DNA of 64,000 nucleotides from Streptomyces sp. NBC_00663. GTDB taxonomy: Bacteria > Actinomycetota > Actinomycetes > Streptomycetales > Streptomycetaceae. A program made the translations under genes and the position numbers. The notes under the pieces are model-generated. The model searched no databases. It saw only the letters and a list, made by a program, of their open reading frames with translations, and was not told the DNA's origin. Position 1 is the stretch's first letter. Every line of letters begins with the position of its first letter. Positions 9,193 through 17,554 of this stretch are shown here, piece by piece. The stretch lies in assembly GCF_036226885.1 (NCBI RefSeq), contig NZ_CP109027.1, forward strand, positions 9,795,625-9,859,624, in the 5' to 3' direction.

Positions 9193-9376
9193 TCAGCCCG
9201 CAGCTTGTGGCCAGAGGAGGGGGAGGGACGGACCTTTCCTTGACGAGGTCGGCGGTATGGGCGAAGCCGTTCTTCGGACCGTCACATGGCTTACGGCCCA
9301 AGACGAGAGATGGAGCGGCTCCTTGCCGTGTCGAGGATCAGCGGCTGCTGCCCCTACCGTATTCGGGGAGCAGGAG

Positions 9377-9868
9377 TTACCTCGCCGCTGAGGCTTGCTG
9401 GGCAGCGTCGAGGAGCAGGTGCCAGGGATACTCTTTCGGCTTGCCCTGGCCTGGCTGGTTGGGCACGAAGCCGTCCTCGCCGTACAGGACCCGTACGCCC
9501 ATCGCGCGCAGTTCGGCGACACTGCGCTCGAACTGGTGATGCTGGACGTATGCGGCGTTCACGCACGGCATCGTCACGGTCGCAATGTTCTTTCCGATGG
9601 CCTCGGCGACAACACCCACCACGAAGTCACGCGTGAGGCCGAGCGCCCACGAGTTGACCGTGTGGAAGGTGGCTGGCGCGACCGCGATCACGTCCGCCGC
9701 CGGCCACACGTCGGGCTCGCCGGGCATCTTGTACTCGCTGCGCAGGGGATGCGCGGGAAAGCGCTCCAGCTCGGCCAGTTGCGGGGCCGGCCAGCGGGCG
9801 GCGGTCGGGGTGAGACCGAGGCACACGTCGAAGCCTCGCTCGTGCGCGACTGCAGCGCCGGGTCACGG
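9377..9868 (-). pseudogene. Flavoprotein-domain protein, N-terminally truncated
   Basis: The minus strand encodes the C-terminal two thirds of a flavoprotein (PF02441-type fold): RGFDVCLGLTPTAARW, then DVIAVAPATFHTVNSWALGL and NIATVTMPCVNAAYVQHHQF. These correspond to the FMN-binding strands and the PxMxxxMW-like region of the decarboxylase/flavoprotein family. Upstream of about 9868 the frame meets a stop and homology ends, so the first strand and start codon are missing. The product could still fold only if fused or restarted at GTG 9826. Its role is unknown. Confidence 0.65.
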
Positions 9869-9891
9869 GGCTGGCGTGGAAGAAAGCTCAT

Positions 9892-10020
9892 GCAGTCCCG
9901 CAACCACGCACGAGCCAACGCGGCCCGACGACGGCAAGCCGAGACCGGCGAGTCCTACGCCGCCGTACTGGAAGCCGTCCGGCTGGACCAGCTCCGCACT
10001 CCTGATCACGTCTCGGTGAT
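9892..10020 (+). pseudogene. Fragment of a basic actinobacterial protein
   Basis: ATG 9892 starts MQSRNHARANAARRRQAETG, a very basic N-terminus like those of small Streptomyces proteins of unknown function. It runs about 43 codons into unrelated sequence. The fragment abuts the broken flavoprotein gene head to head, implying a rearrangement at 9870-9890. The following 10021-10322 holds no supportable gene. Confidence 0.35.
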
Positions 10021-10322
10021 TCTTGGCGGTCACAGCTCGACGTGGTGGGGGCCGCTGGAGTTCGCGCCAGGCGTGCGGGACCGCAGCGCAGTGCTTTGCG
10101 GGAGGCTCAGGGTTCTGGATTGTCGGGCGGTCCGCCGATCATGCTTCTGGCCTTGTACAAGCAACTGCGCCCTCGGCGGGGGTGGCGGTTGCACACCGAC
10201 ATCGGATCTGGTGCCCGTCCGGAGGGCGTCGATTGTGCACTGGACGATGTGGTGTGGGAAGCGACAGCCGGGCTGTGCGGACCGTCGCCTTTCGGGCATC
10301 CTGTGGGTGCAGGGGGTGCGAA

Positions 10323-11003
10323 TTGGAGGACAGCCAAGGCGAGCCGTCGACCGGCCGTCAGGGCGATCCTGTTGACGGGGTCGCGAGCGAGCCGTCGACT
10401 GACATCGTGGGCCCGTCGGAATCTGCCGACCCTGGCGCTTCGTCGGGTGCGCCTGAGCTCGAAGCGGAGAAGATTGCCCGACTCCGAGAGCTTCTGTCAG
10501 ATGCTTCTGCCACAGAAGCCGAGCGGACCGTCACTATTCGCGAACTGAGCCACGCGTACCGGCAACTCCTGGCTCGATCCACCGCTGCGCGGCCTTCGCC
10601 GGAAGCGGGGGAGCCGAAAGTGCGCGACGTGGCTCTCACCTACCCCAAGAAGAACGCAAAGGTGGAGCCGCCGGTCGTGGCCCAGTATCTGCGAGCGGCC
10701 TCGGCACCTCCGGCTTCGCGCTCATGGGCCGACGTGAAGCATCACTTCGGAGAGAGGTCGGGCACCTCGGATGCGGCTTTCGCCGAGCATGCGCGGCTTG
10801 TGGCGGAGATTCAGTCCGACGCGGATGCAGCGCTGTCCGCTTCGGATGCGGACATGGGGGAATTGGCGGCTCTTGCCAACGAGTCGGGGCGGGCAGTGGA
10901 TGTCGAATTGGTTGGCCTGTTCCTGCGGTTGGGGCCGCCGCCTGACGGAGCCGGCTCCGGCGACCTGGCACCAGTGAACAGTGGCGGGGGAGCTCAGGAG
11001 TGA
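10323..11003 (+). CDS. Unknown soluble protein, first gene of a two-gene module
   Basis: The open frame is acidic and alpha-helical. Its conserved-looking core is RDVALTYPKKNAKVEPPVVA, SWADVKHHFGERSGTSD and GELAALANESGRAVDVELVG. The start is uncertain: TTG 10323 follows AGGGGG at 7 bases, and no ATG or GTG fits well. The stop overlaps the next gene (GTGA), so both are translated as a pair. There is no signal peptide or membrane segment. I do not recognise the family. The partner is a coiled-coil membrane protein, which suggests a sensor/effector or anchoring pair. Confidence 0.5.
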   Translation: MEDSQGEPSTGRQGDPVDGVASEPSTDIVGPSESADPGASSGAPELEAEKIARLRELLSDASATEAERTVTIRELSHAYRQLLARSTAARPSPEAGEPKVRDVALTYPKKNAKVEPPVVAQYLRAASAPPASRSWADVKHHFGERSGTSDAAFAEHARLVAEIQSDADAALSASDADMGELAALANESGRAVDVELVGLFLRLGPPPDGAGSGDLAPVNSGGGAQE

Positions 11004-11530
11004 CGACAGACGAATCGGGAGCCCTCGCCGTACCTGGCCCGGACGCCGACCAGCAGGGGGACTTCTTCGCAGGAGAGGCGCACCGAATCGCGGCGCAGTG
11101 GGGTGAGTTGCCTCCTGAGCACTTCAAGGTGGCTGTGCAGGCGGCAAAGGCTGAGGGAGCTCTTCGCTCGCAGGAGCGGGTGCTGAGGATGCGCCTGACA
11201 CACGAGATCGAGCTCATGCGGGTGGAGGCCGAGAAGGTTGCCGCAGAGGCGAGGGCGCGCGCGGAGCAGCAGGTCGCCAAGCAGCAGGCCTCGATGGAGG
11301 CGGCGCGACTGCGACACCGGCGACATGTGATCGACGTGTCGGCCGGACTGGTGACCTCTCTGGCGCTGCTCGTGGTCGCATTGCTCGTGGTCGACAAAAG
11401 CGTCTGGCTGTCGGGTGTTCTGGCCGGGCCAAGTCTGCTCTCCCTGGCGAGGATCTTTGTTCTGCGCAAGAGCGAGGCGGGCGACACGAAGAACGCGGGG
11501 CGGGTCACAGGCGGGCCTCCCGCACCGTGA
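11000..11530 (+). CDS. Coiled-coil membrane protein, partner of the preceding gene
   Basis: GTG 11000 overlaps the previous stop by four bases. The 176-residue product has a long charged helix (about residues 55-105: RVLRMRLTHEIELMRVEAEK and on through AEARARAEQQVAKQQAS) followed by two hydrophobic helices (about 115-150, with LALLVVALLVVDKSVWLSGV) and a short basic/Gly tail. The topology would place the coiled coil in the cytoplasm. No domain is recognised. A stable complex with the upstream product is a reasonable inference from translational coupling. Confidence 0.6.
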   Translation: MTTDESGALAVPGPDADQQGDFFAGEAHRIAAQWGELPPEHFKVAVQAAKAEGALRSQERVLRMRLTHEIELMRVEAEKVAAEARARAEQQVAKQQASMEAARLRHRRHVIDVSAGLVTSLALLVVALLVVDKSVWLSGVLAGPSLLSLARIFVLRKSEAGDTKNAGRVTGGPPAP

Positions 11531-11584
11531 TCAGGGGGGAGTTGGCTAACAAGCCATCTCAATCGGCTGGGTAGGCTGCCGGTT

Positions 11585-12392
11585 GTGGTGGGGATCGTTG
11601 AGCGGCTGGTGCCGGACGAGTTGTGGGAACTGTTCCAGCGGGTGGTGCAGGAGGCACCGACTCGGCCTCAAGGCGGCGGCCGGCATCGCCACGGTGATCG
11701 TCAAGTGCTGGCTGCGATTGTGTTTGTGGCGACTTCGGGCTGTACCTAGCAGCAGCTCCCAACCGCCTCGTTCGGGCCGTCGGGAGCAACGGCTCACCGC
11801 CGGTTCACCGAGTGCCAGCAAGGCCAGGGTGTGGGCCAAGCTGCACCGGCTGATCCTCGACGAACTTGGCTCCCGTGGCGAGCTGGACTGGTCCCGCTGC
11901 GCGATCGATTCGGTCAACATGCGGGCCATAAAGGGGGACCTGACAGGTCCGAATCCTGTTGACAGGGGTAAATACAGCTCGAAGATCCACCTGATCACCG
12001 ACCGGAATGGTCTGCCCCTGTCTGTCGGAATCTCCGGGGCCAACGTCCACGACAGCCAGGCCCTGGTCCCGCTCGTGCAGGGCATCCCGCCGATCCGCTC
12101 CCGCCGCGGGCCTCGGCGGCGTCGGCCCGCAAAACCGCACGCCGACAAGGGCTACGACTACGCCCACTTGCGTCGATGGTTATCGGGACGGGGCATCCGG
12201 CACCGGATCGCCCGCAAAGGAACGGACAGTCCCCAGCGGTTGGGCCGCCACCGTTGGGTCGTTGAACGGACCGTCTCCTGGCTGGCCGGCTGCCGCCGCC
12301 TTCATCGCCGATACGAACGCAAGGCCGAACACTTCCTCGCCTTCACGAGCATCGCCAGCACCCTCATCTGCCTGCGCCGTCTGACCCGCTGA
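11585..12392 (+). pseudogene. IS5-family transposase with stop and frameshift
   Basis: From GTG 11585 the frame reads IVERLVPDELWELFQRVV, and codon 55 is TAG (11747-11749) where Trp is expected in GCTWQQLPT. A shift near 11810 leads into the well preserved DDE domain: WSRCAIDSVNMRAIKGDL, GKYSSKIHLITDRNGLPLS, HADKGYDYAHLRRWLSGRG and the C-terminal Glu region WVVERTVSWLAGCRRL. The element is therefore unlikely to be autonomous now. Confidence 0.8.
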
Positions 12393-12738
12393 TGTGCCGC
12401 TCCAACAGCTTGACTGCCAGGTCATGGCCGTAGTGAACGGCGACGTCCATGGGCGTTCGCCCGTCGAACCCCGGGAGCTGTGGGTCAGCGCCGAAGGCCA
12501 GGAGTACTGCGGTGGTATGCACGGTCAGCGGACAGCCGCTCTGCAAGGCGCCATCGCCTTCCGCGTCAATGGCATGCGTCAGGAGCGTCATGCTGCCGCA
12601 TACCTCATCGGGGTCGACGCCCTTGGCCAGCAGCTGCGCCAGAGCCTCTGCGTCCTCGTCCTCCACCGCCTGGTGGGCCGGTGTCCAGATGTTCTCCACG
12701 GCGGCATTCAACCGTTGCTGCACCAGCCCGGCCAGCAC
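12364..12738 (-). CDS. Ankyrin-repeat protein, passenger gene of an IS
   Basis: The 124-residue product contains about three ankyrin-type repeats: NIWTPAHQAVEDEDAEALAQ, GSMTLLTHAIDAEGDGAL with VLLAFGADPQ, and FDGRTPMDVAVHYGHDLAVK. Ankyrin repeats bind partner proteins. Its start (GTG 12738) is just inside the right inverted repeat, and its end overlaps the transposase 3' end, so it is carried by the element. Unlike the transposase it has no frameshift, which argues for selection or recent arrival. Its role, perhaps modulating transposition or acting in a host conflict, is unknown. Confidence 0.75.
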   Translation of the reverse strand: MLAGLVQQRLNAAVENIWTPAHQAVEDEDAEALAQLLAKGVDPDEVCGSMTLLTHAIDAEGDGALQSGCPLTVHTTAVLLAFGADPQLPGFDGRTPMDVAVHYGHDLAVKLLERHISGSDGAGR

Positions 12739-12815
12739 CTTTCCCAGCCTCTGATCGCCAATTGAGATGGGCTGTAAGACCGTGTCCTACGTGGTGAGGC
12801 GGACGTTGACCCGGT

Positions 12816-13633
12816 ATGGGGCGGGGAACATGGAGCTGGATCGTGCCGGACGGGTTGTGGGAGAGCGCCAAGCCGTTGATCCCTCCGTCGCGGGTTCGGC
12901 CGCAGGGCGGCGGAACGCAGGACACGCCTGATGAAACGCTGTTCGCGGCGATCATTTACGTCCTGGTCAGCGGATGCGCCTGGCGTCAACTTCCGCCGTG
13001 CTTCGGCATATCGAAGTCGACCGCGCACCGCCGGTTCCTGATCTGGTCCCGGGCCGGTGTCTGGGGTCGCCTGCATGAAGCAGTGCTGCACCGGCTCGAC
13101 GACGCCGGCCTCATCGACGTCACCCGCGTCGTCCTCGACACCGCCCACGTCAGGGCTAAAAAGGGGGCGAACACACGGGTCCGAGCCCCGTGGACCGGGG
13201 CAAGCCGGGTTCCAAGATGCACATCCTGTCGGACGCGAACGGCCTGCCCCTCCTCGTCGGCATCTCGGCCGGCAACACCCACGACAGCGAAGGGCTGAAG
13301 CCCATGATCGAGGGTCACCAAACGAGACACGACCCCCACCGCGGCCGGCACCTCAAGCCTCAGCGGCTGCACGCGGACAAAGCCTATGACCGTTCCGACC
13401 TGCGCAGATGGCTCCGATGGAAGCGGATCGGAGTACGCATCCCCCGCAAAGGGATCGAGTCCAGCGAACGATTAGGGCGACGCCGCTGGGTCATCGAGCG
13501 CACGATGTCCTGGCTGTCCGGCTACCGCAGACTCAGCCCTCGCTACGAACGAAATCCCCGCAACTACCTGGCCTTTCTCGGCCTCGCCGCCGCCCTGTGC
13601 TGCTACAAGCGACTCGTCCGCCTCACCACGTAG
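12816..13633 (+). CDS. IS5-family transposase made by -1 frameshifting
   Basis: The first frame (ATG 12816) has PDGLWESAKPLIPPSRVRPQ, SGCAWRQLPPCFGISKSTAH and the first catalytic Asp in VVLDTAHVRAKKG. The second frame, shifted by -1, starts at about 13163 and gives PVDRGKPGSKMHILSDANG, HADKAYDRSDLRRWL and the Glu region WVIERTMSWLSGYRRL. The switch is at A-AAG-GGG (13160-13166). Together they form a full-length DDE transposase of about 272 residues. This two-frame layout is normal for IS427-group elements. Confidence 0.9.
13160..13166 (+). other. Slippery heptamer for programmed -1 frameshift
   Basis: A-AAG-GGG in the zero frame allows AAG to re-pair as AAA and GGG as GGG after a one-base backward slip. 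It lies exactly where the two transposase frames must join. Confidence 0.8.
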
Positions 13634-13658
13634 GACACGGTCTAAGAAGGCGGACCGC

Positions 13659-13835
13659 ATGCTGCGCTCCCAACACGCTGCCGAGCAGAGGGAGGCACGC
13701 GCCACCCTCGCCGCCTACGCCAACCACATCCAGGCGCTCAGCCTGCGGAACGCCGAACTCGAAGTGGAGAACGCCACCCTGCGCGAAGCTCTCCGCCAGG
13801 GCGGTACCGTCGCTTCCCTCCCTGTGACGCGTTGA
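13659..13835 (+). pseudogene. 3' end of a coiled-coil gene cut by the IS
   Basis: ATG 13659 opens a 58-codon frame, and the frame is also open back to the IS edge (KKADR before it). The sequence (EQREARATLAAYANHIQAL, RNAELEVENATLREALRQGG) is a heptad-rich coiled coil like the C-terminus of DUF6262-type helper proteins of tyrosine recombinases. The 5' part is not seen on the far side of the IS pair. The assignment to DUF6262 is tentative. Confidence 0.35.
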
Positions 13836-13875
13836 ATGCTGCCGCCGGAATGACTGCCGTGCCTCTACTCCTGCG

Positions 13876-14432
13876 GTGGCTTCTATGCCCTTGATCAGCG
13901 GAAACAGGGCTGCTTTCAGCCCGGGCGCCGGGCAGTATGACGGTGTGGCTGATCTGCTGTGGGACGACGTGAAGTGTTTCTTCGATCCGGACCTGATGGG
14001 ATCGCTACCGGACGTGAGTGTCCGTGATGCCTCGGGGCACAACTGGCAGGAGGTGCTGGATCTCGTCGTGGAGAGGGGCTGGAAGTGCCAGTACTCCGAA
14101 GGAGAGAGAGGGTGCTTCCCCTGCCTCGGGCGGAGGCTGTGTTGTCTCGACGGGCGGATGCTGAGTGCCCGAACCTGCGTGTCTGGCTGAGAGCTGAAGT
14201 GCTGGCGATCTTCCGCTTCTATTCAGACGAGGAGATCGATTTCGACGTTGACCTGCGCGAATTGCAGGGGCAGGAGCGACTTGATGTGTTCTGCGGCTTC
14301 TTGCGGGAGATCGGACGGCGGTTGGGCAAGCCGGTGCTGATGCATCCGGAGGGTGCCCATGGTCATCCAGTGCTCGGATTCGATGTCGAAGCCGAACGAG
14401 TCGTCCTCCTTGCGGAGCCACTGGTCAGGTGA
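13876..14432 (+). pseudogene. Hypothetical protein gene frameshifted in a GA tract
   Basis: The first frame contains DDVKCFFDPDLMGSLPDVSV and NWQEVLDLVVERGWKCQYSE. After the GAGAGAG run at 14102-14110 the continuation lies in another frame: RVLPLPRAEAVLSRRADAEC, then FRFYSDEEIDFDVDLRELQG and GHPVLGFDVEAERVVLLAEP. Joined, they give one acidic protein of about 150 residues of a Streptomyces family of unknown function. A one-step change in the GA tract is the likely lesion. A start near 13940 is possible. Confidence 0.65.
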
Positions 14433-14486
14433 CTGCTGCTGAGGGCTGGAGTTCGTGGAGAGTGCCGTCGCGGAGCAGCACCCGGT

Positions 14487-15416
14487 TCAGCCTCCGAGGT
14501 GGTGTGCAAGGTGGAGCAGATCTGCTAGGTGCAGTACCCGTCCGTCGAAGCCTGGGAGGGGGACATGGAGTGGCTGGGTCCAGCGGGCGGGGATTGCGTC
14601 CAGCCCGTAGTACGCCCCCGCGAGGCCTCCGGTGACCGCGGCGACGGTGTCCGTGTCGCCGCCGAGGTCGATTGCCGCGCGTATCGCGTCTTCGAAGCTG
14701 GTGGTGGTGCGCAGGGCCCAGACCGCGGAGCCCAGGCAGGGCCAGACGGCACCGTTGAACTCGGTTGCCTGATCTGGGTGCCAGTCGGGCGAGAGGACGG
14801 TGGCGTAGCGGCTGCGGTGGTCGGGGTGGGCATGGGCCAGGATGTCCGGGAGCGCGGTGAGGGGGTCGGTTTCCTCGAACGTGACGCGGATGAGTTCGTG
14901 GAAGATCGCGGTTCCTTCCCAGGCCGCGCGGTCACCGTGGGTGAGAGCAGCGATGTGGCGCGCGGCGTCCATGGTGGCTTCTTGGCCGGCGGCCGCGAAG
15001 TGGACTGCGGAGGTCGATGCCCGCATCAAGGAGCCGTTCCCGGCCGCTCGTTGGTTGACCTGGAAATGGATCGCGGCGGCGAGGTCCCAGGGCATGCCGT
15101 TGGTCAGGACGTCTTCGGTCTGCAGGCCGATGTCCTTGGGGTCTGATGCTGCCCACCGCTGGAAGCGGGCGAAGATGTCCGGAAGATCCAGTCCGCCCTG
15201 CTCCAGCAGCGACTCCGCGACCAGGACGGCCATCTGCGTGTCGTCAGTGGCCTCGCCGGGGTCCCAGCCACCGCCTCCGCACATCTCGCCACCGGCGCCA
15301 GGCGCGGGAAACCGCGCGGAGAACGCTCCCTGGGGACCGAACTCGAAGGGGCCGCCCAGGGCGTCACCCACCGCTGAGCCGACGACCGCGCCAGCGGCCC
15401 GCTGAATCCGCTTCAT
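14487..15416 (-). CDS. ADP-ribosylglycohydrolase (ARH/DraG family)
   Basis: The 309-residue product has the full ARH pattern: AAGAVVGSAVGDALGGPFEF at the N-terminus, the first di-metal site EATDDTQMAVLVAESLLE, the middle NGSLMRASTSAVHFA, and the second site DLGGDTDTVAAVTGGLAGAY. These Asp/Thr clusters bind two Mg ions in enzymes that remove ADP-ribose from proteins or small molecules. No signal peptide is seen, so it should act in the cytoplasm. The start is ATG 15416. It is monocistronic here, and no ADP-ribosyltransferase gene is adjacent. Confidence 0.9.
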   Translation of the reverse strand: MKRIQRAAGAVVGSAVGDALGGPFEFGPQGAFSARFPAPGAGGEMCGGGGWDPGEATDDTQMAVLVAESLLEQGGLDLPDIFARFQRWAASDPKDIGLQTEDVLTNGMPWDLAAAIHFQVNQRAAGNGSLMRASTSAVHFAAAGQEATMDAARHIAALTHGDRAAWEGTAIFHELIRVTFEETDPLTALPDILAHAHPDHRSRYATVLSPDWHPDQATEFNGAVWPCLGSAVWALRTTTSFEDAIRAAIDLGGDTDTVAAVTGGLAGAYYGLDAIPARWTQPLHVPLPGFDGRVLHLADLLHLAHHLGG

Positions 15417-15555
15417 TCGCGCAGGTTATCTGTGCCGCGCTGACGGCCGCACGGCTCTGTTCCTTCTTCGGCTCCCTGAACCATCGGCGGCGAACGCCTC
15501 TCGTCTACAGAGGTGCGCGACCTGAGACACCCTGGGACTGAGACACCCGTACAGG

Positions 15556-15720
15556 TCACATAACGGCGTCGACGGCCGTGTCGACGGGCAGCTGCTCCAC
15601 CGCGTGCGCGATCTCCGGGAACGCCCCGCTCAGGTCAGTGCCGTTACGGCTGCGCACGGCGACACGACCATCAGCCCACCGGCCGGCCAGGGCACGGTAG
15701 CCTTCCTTCTCCAGGCTTTG
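15556..15720 (-). pseudogene. ATP-dependent DNA ligase fragment
   Basis: The minus strand reads EGYRALAGRWADGRVAVRSR then NGTDLSGAFPEIAHAVEQLP. This is the region just after the active-site Lys of ATP-dependent DNA ligases (KYDGxR...SRNGxDxxxxFPEI). Only about 50 residues remain, and both sides are unrelated. It is a relic. Confidence 0.6.
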
Positions 15721-15773
15721 CTGTGTCTCACGAGACACATGGCCACAGCATGGTGCGCCTGGACAGGCGAGGC

Positions 15774-16439
15774 TCAGCTTTGGCCGTCTCGGAGAGGGGC
15801 TTCGATGGTGAGGTCCTCGTCGAGCTTCGCGACCAAGGCGTCGGCGAGGGGCGGGGCGTACCGGGTGGCCCACTCGCCGACGGAGGCCAGAAAGGCGATG
15901 AGGTCGGCTTGAACGGAGCCCAGCAGTTCGGGCAGCCGGGGCAGAGACAGTTCGATGGGAACTCCGTTCGGGTGCTTTGCATCAAGCCACAGCTGGACGG
16001 TCGTTCCGGTGTGCTCGATGCGCGGTGTGGGGTCGTGGCCGAGCCAGGGCTCTTCGCCGTTCATGAACTCCAGCCAGTCTCGCCAGTTCTCCAGGCCGAA
16101 GCAGCAGCCGGGCGGTGCGGTCATTCCCGTCGAGGTGTCCTGGATCCGGATGCCGCCAGGAGCGATGACCTGGTCAGTGGTTAGCAGCTGGCTGACCTGC
16201 TCCATGCTGTCCTGGGGGTCGCTGGGCCGGGCCTCGTCATCGCTTTTGTTGTAGCTGGTCAGGACTGCCATGGCGGTGCCGATCTCTCGTACGGAAAGCC
16301 GGCTGGACAGAGTCAAGAGATGGTTCGAGGGCAACTCGGCAACGGGCCACAGTGCGAAGCCGGTGGCGTCGTAGGTCTCCAGCACAGCGTCCATGATCAG
16401 CACATCCCCAGTGTCGCTCGTGAGCCTGTGTGGACGCAT
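15774..16439 (-). CDS. Unknown 221-residue protein
   Basis: ATG 16439 (MRPHRLTSDTGDVLIMDAVL) is the likeliest start; ATG 16469 would add ten residues. The protein is soluble and acidic, with GFALWPVAELPSNHLLTLSS, CCFGLENWRDWLEFMNGEEP, TTVQLWLDAKHPNGVPIELS and LVAKLDEDLTIEAPL. The composition and the lone position resemble immunity or SUKH-like proteins, but no family motif is clear. I do not assign a function. Confidence 0.55.
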   Translation of the reverse strand: MRPHRLTSDTGDVLIMDAVLETYDATGFALWPVAELPSNHLLTLSSRLSVREIGTAMAVLTSYNKSDDEARPSDPQDSMEQVSQLLTTDQVIAPGGIRIQDTSTGMTAPPGCCFGLENWRDWLEFMNGEEPWLGHDPTPRIEHTGTTVQLWLDAKHPNGVPIELSLPRLPELLGSVQADLIAFLASVGEWATRYAPPLADALVAKLDEDLTIEAPLRDGQS

Positions 16440-16510
16440 GGCCATTTCTGGCAAGGATCGAGTTCTCACATCTGCCGAAGCGCACCTGGACGAGACATCT
16501 CAAGGTGTCT

Positions 16511-16806
16511 GGAGAACCGTCCCACTTCGGCTGCGCCGCCCACCCCACAGGCAAGGCCGGGGCCCGTAGGGCGACGGCGTGGCCGTCGGCGTGCTGGCGA
16601 ACGGCTTGACGTCGCTGGCGGTCTGTCGCGAGGGCCTCGCGCGGCCGTGGCCGCGTGGACGGGATCGGTGACGACCCTCTGCCGGGCCCAGGACCTGCTG
16701 TGCTGGCCGACGACCTTCCCGTCGCAGAACACGGACACGGTCTCGAGGGAGGCGGTGACGTCGATGAACCGGCCGATGACCTGCGGGTCGACCGAGTAGG
16801 CGCTGT
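16511..16806 (-). pseudogene. IS21-family transposase (IstA) C-terminal remnant
   Basis: The minus strand carries YSVDPQVIGRFIDVTASLET followed by VSVFCDGKVVGQHSRSWARQ, then in a second frame EALATDRQRRQAVRQHADGH. This is the C-terminal beta-barrel of IstA transposases. It is frameshifted and without the DDE core or istB. Confidence 0.6.
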
Positions 16807-16838
16807 CCGGCGGATCATGTGGTCGTGATGGCGCCAAG

Positions 16839-17195
16839 TTAGTTCTCGCGGGCCGGAATGCGCCCGGTTGCGAGGCGTTTCTGCCCCTCGGGCATGGGCA
16901 GGACCGCCAGTGCGGTGTCTGCAATGTTCCGCAGCGTCTCCGGGTCCAGGCCGGCCTTGCCTACCGCCTCGATACCGCGGACCACCGTCAGCAGCAGTGC
17001 CGCCAAGCGCTCCGGATCCGCAGCGCTATCGATGTCGCCATGGCGCTGGGCGGCGCTGATCTCCGTCCGCAGCAGGGTCAGCAGTGCCGTCATGGTCTCG
17101 GCCGACCGTCCGGCGACCGTCGGATCGTGCTGGGCCAGTTCCGCCGCGCCCTTGGCCAACAGGCACCCGACAAGCGCGGCTACGTCTTCCTCGGC
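16839..17195 (-). pseudogene. TetR-family C-terminal domain remnant
   Basis: The frame gives the C-terminal half of a TetR regulator: GCLLAKGAAELAQHDPTVAG, AQRHGDIDSAADPERLAALL and TVVRGIEAVGKAGLDPETLR. The DNA-binding N-terminus is absent, and the sequence upstream of about 17195 is unrelated. It cannot act as a repressor. Confidence 0.6.
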
Positions 17196-17251
17196 ACCGC
17201 CACCGCCGCAGCCCTGGTCATCTGGCTCCGAACCTGACGATCGAACACAGC

Positions 17252-17515
17252 TCAGCTGCCGTCTTCGACGAGTCGCTGGTGCCCGCACGGCACCAATCCA
17301 CCGTTCTTGTCGAAGACCTCGGCGTCATGACCCGCGTTCACCCACACCGTGATGCCCTGGTCATGCACGACCACGTTGAACGGCGACTGCTCCGGCTCCG
17401 CCTCGGTCACCACCGTGAACTCCTCACCAGGACGCATCCAGTGATCAGTTCCCCACGGCTCGACCCACAGGCAGACCATGCTGCTGGTCTCGTTGCTCAC
17501 GCTCGTCTTGGGCAC
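17252..17515 (-). CDS. Small beta-rich unknown protein with a decayed paralogue
   Basis: The 87-residue product begins MPKTSVSNETSSMVCLWVEP and continues GEEFTVVTEAEPEQSPFNVV and GITVWVNAGHDAEVFDKNGG, which predicts a compact all-beta fold. A truncated copy with the same start (SKPSASNETNNRVCQWLELW) is at 23102. The promoter-proximal sequence is also shared (GTTGCTG-TNAGGGTGC), so the gene and its leader were duplicated together. No function is known to me. Confidence 0.6.
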   Translation of the reverse strand: MPKTSVSNETSSMVCLWVEPWGTDHWMRPGEEFTVVTEAEPEQSPFNVVVHDQGITVWVNAGHDAEVFDKNGGLVPCGHQRLVEDGS

Positions 17516-17554
17516 GCACGCACCCTAACCAGCAACATGATCGGCCGGACAAGT

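Larger units (their letters stand above)
11549..12775. mobile_element. IS5-family element carrying an ankyrin passenger gene
   Basis: Imperfect 19-bp inverted ends (16 of 19 identical, core CCATCTCAAT) occur at 11549-11567 and 12757-12775. Inside are a decayed IS5-type transposase on the plus strand and an intact ankyrin-repeat gene on the minus strand. The two genes converge and overlap by 29 bases. At about 1.23 kb it is longer than a plain IS5 of this type (about 0.87 kb); the excess is the ankyrin gene. A second IS5 element sits against its right end. Confidence 0.65.
12778..13642. mobile_element. Complete IS5-family element (IS427-like), 865 bp
   Basis: Perfect 25-bp inverted repeats lie at 12778-12802 and 13618-13642, beginning GACCGTGTCCTACGTGGTGA. 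The flanking TAA at 12775-12777 and 13643-13645 is a three-base target duplication. One transposase is encoded in two frames joined by a slippery site. All signs are of an intact, recently inserted copy. It landed at the right edge of the ankyrin-carrying element. Confidence 0.92.
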
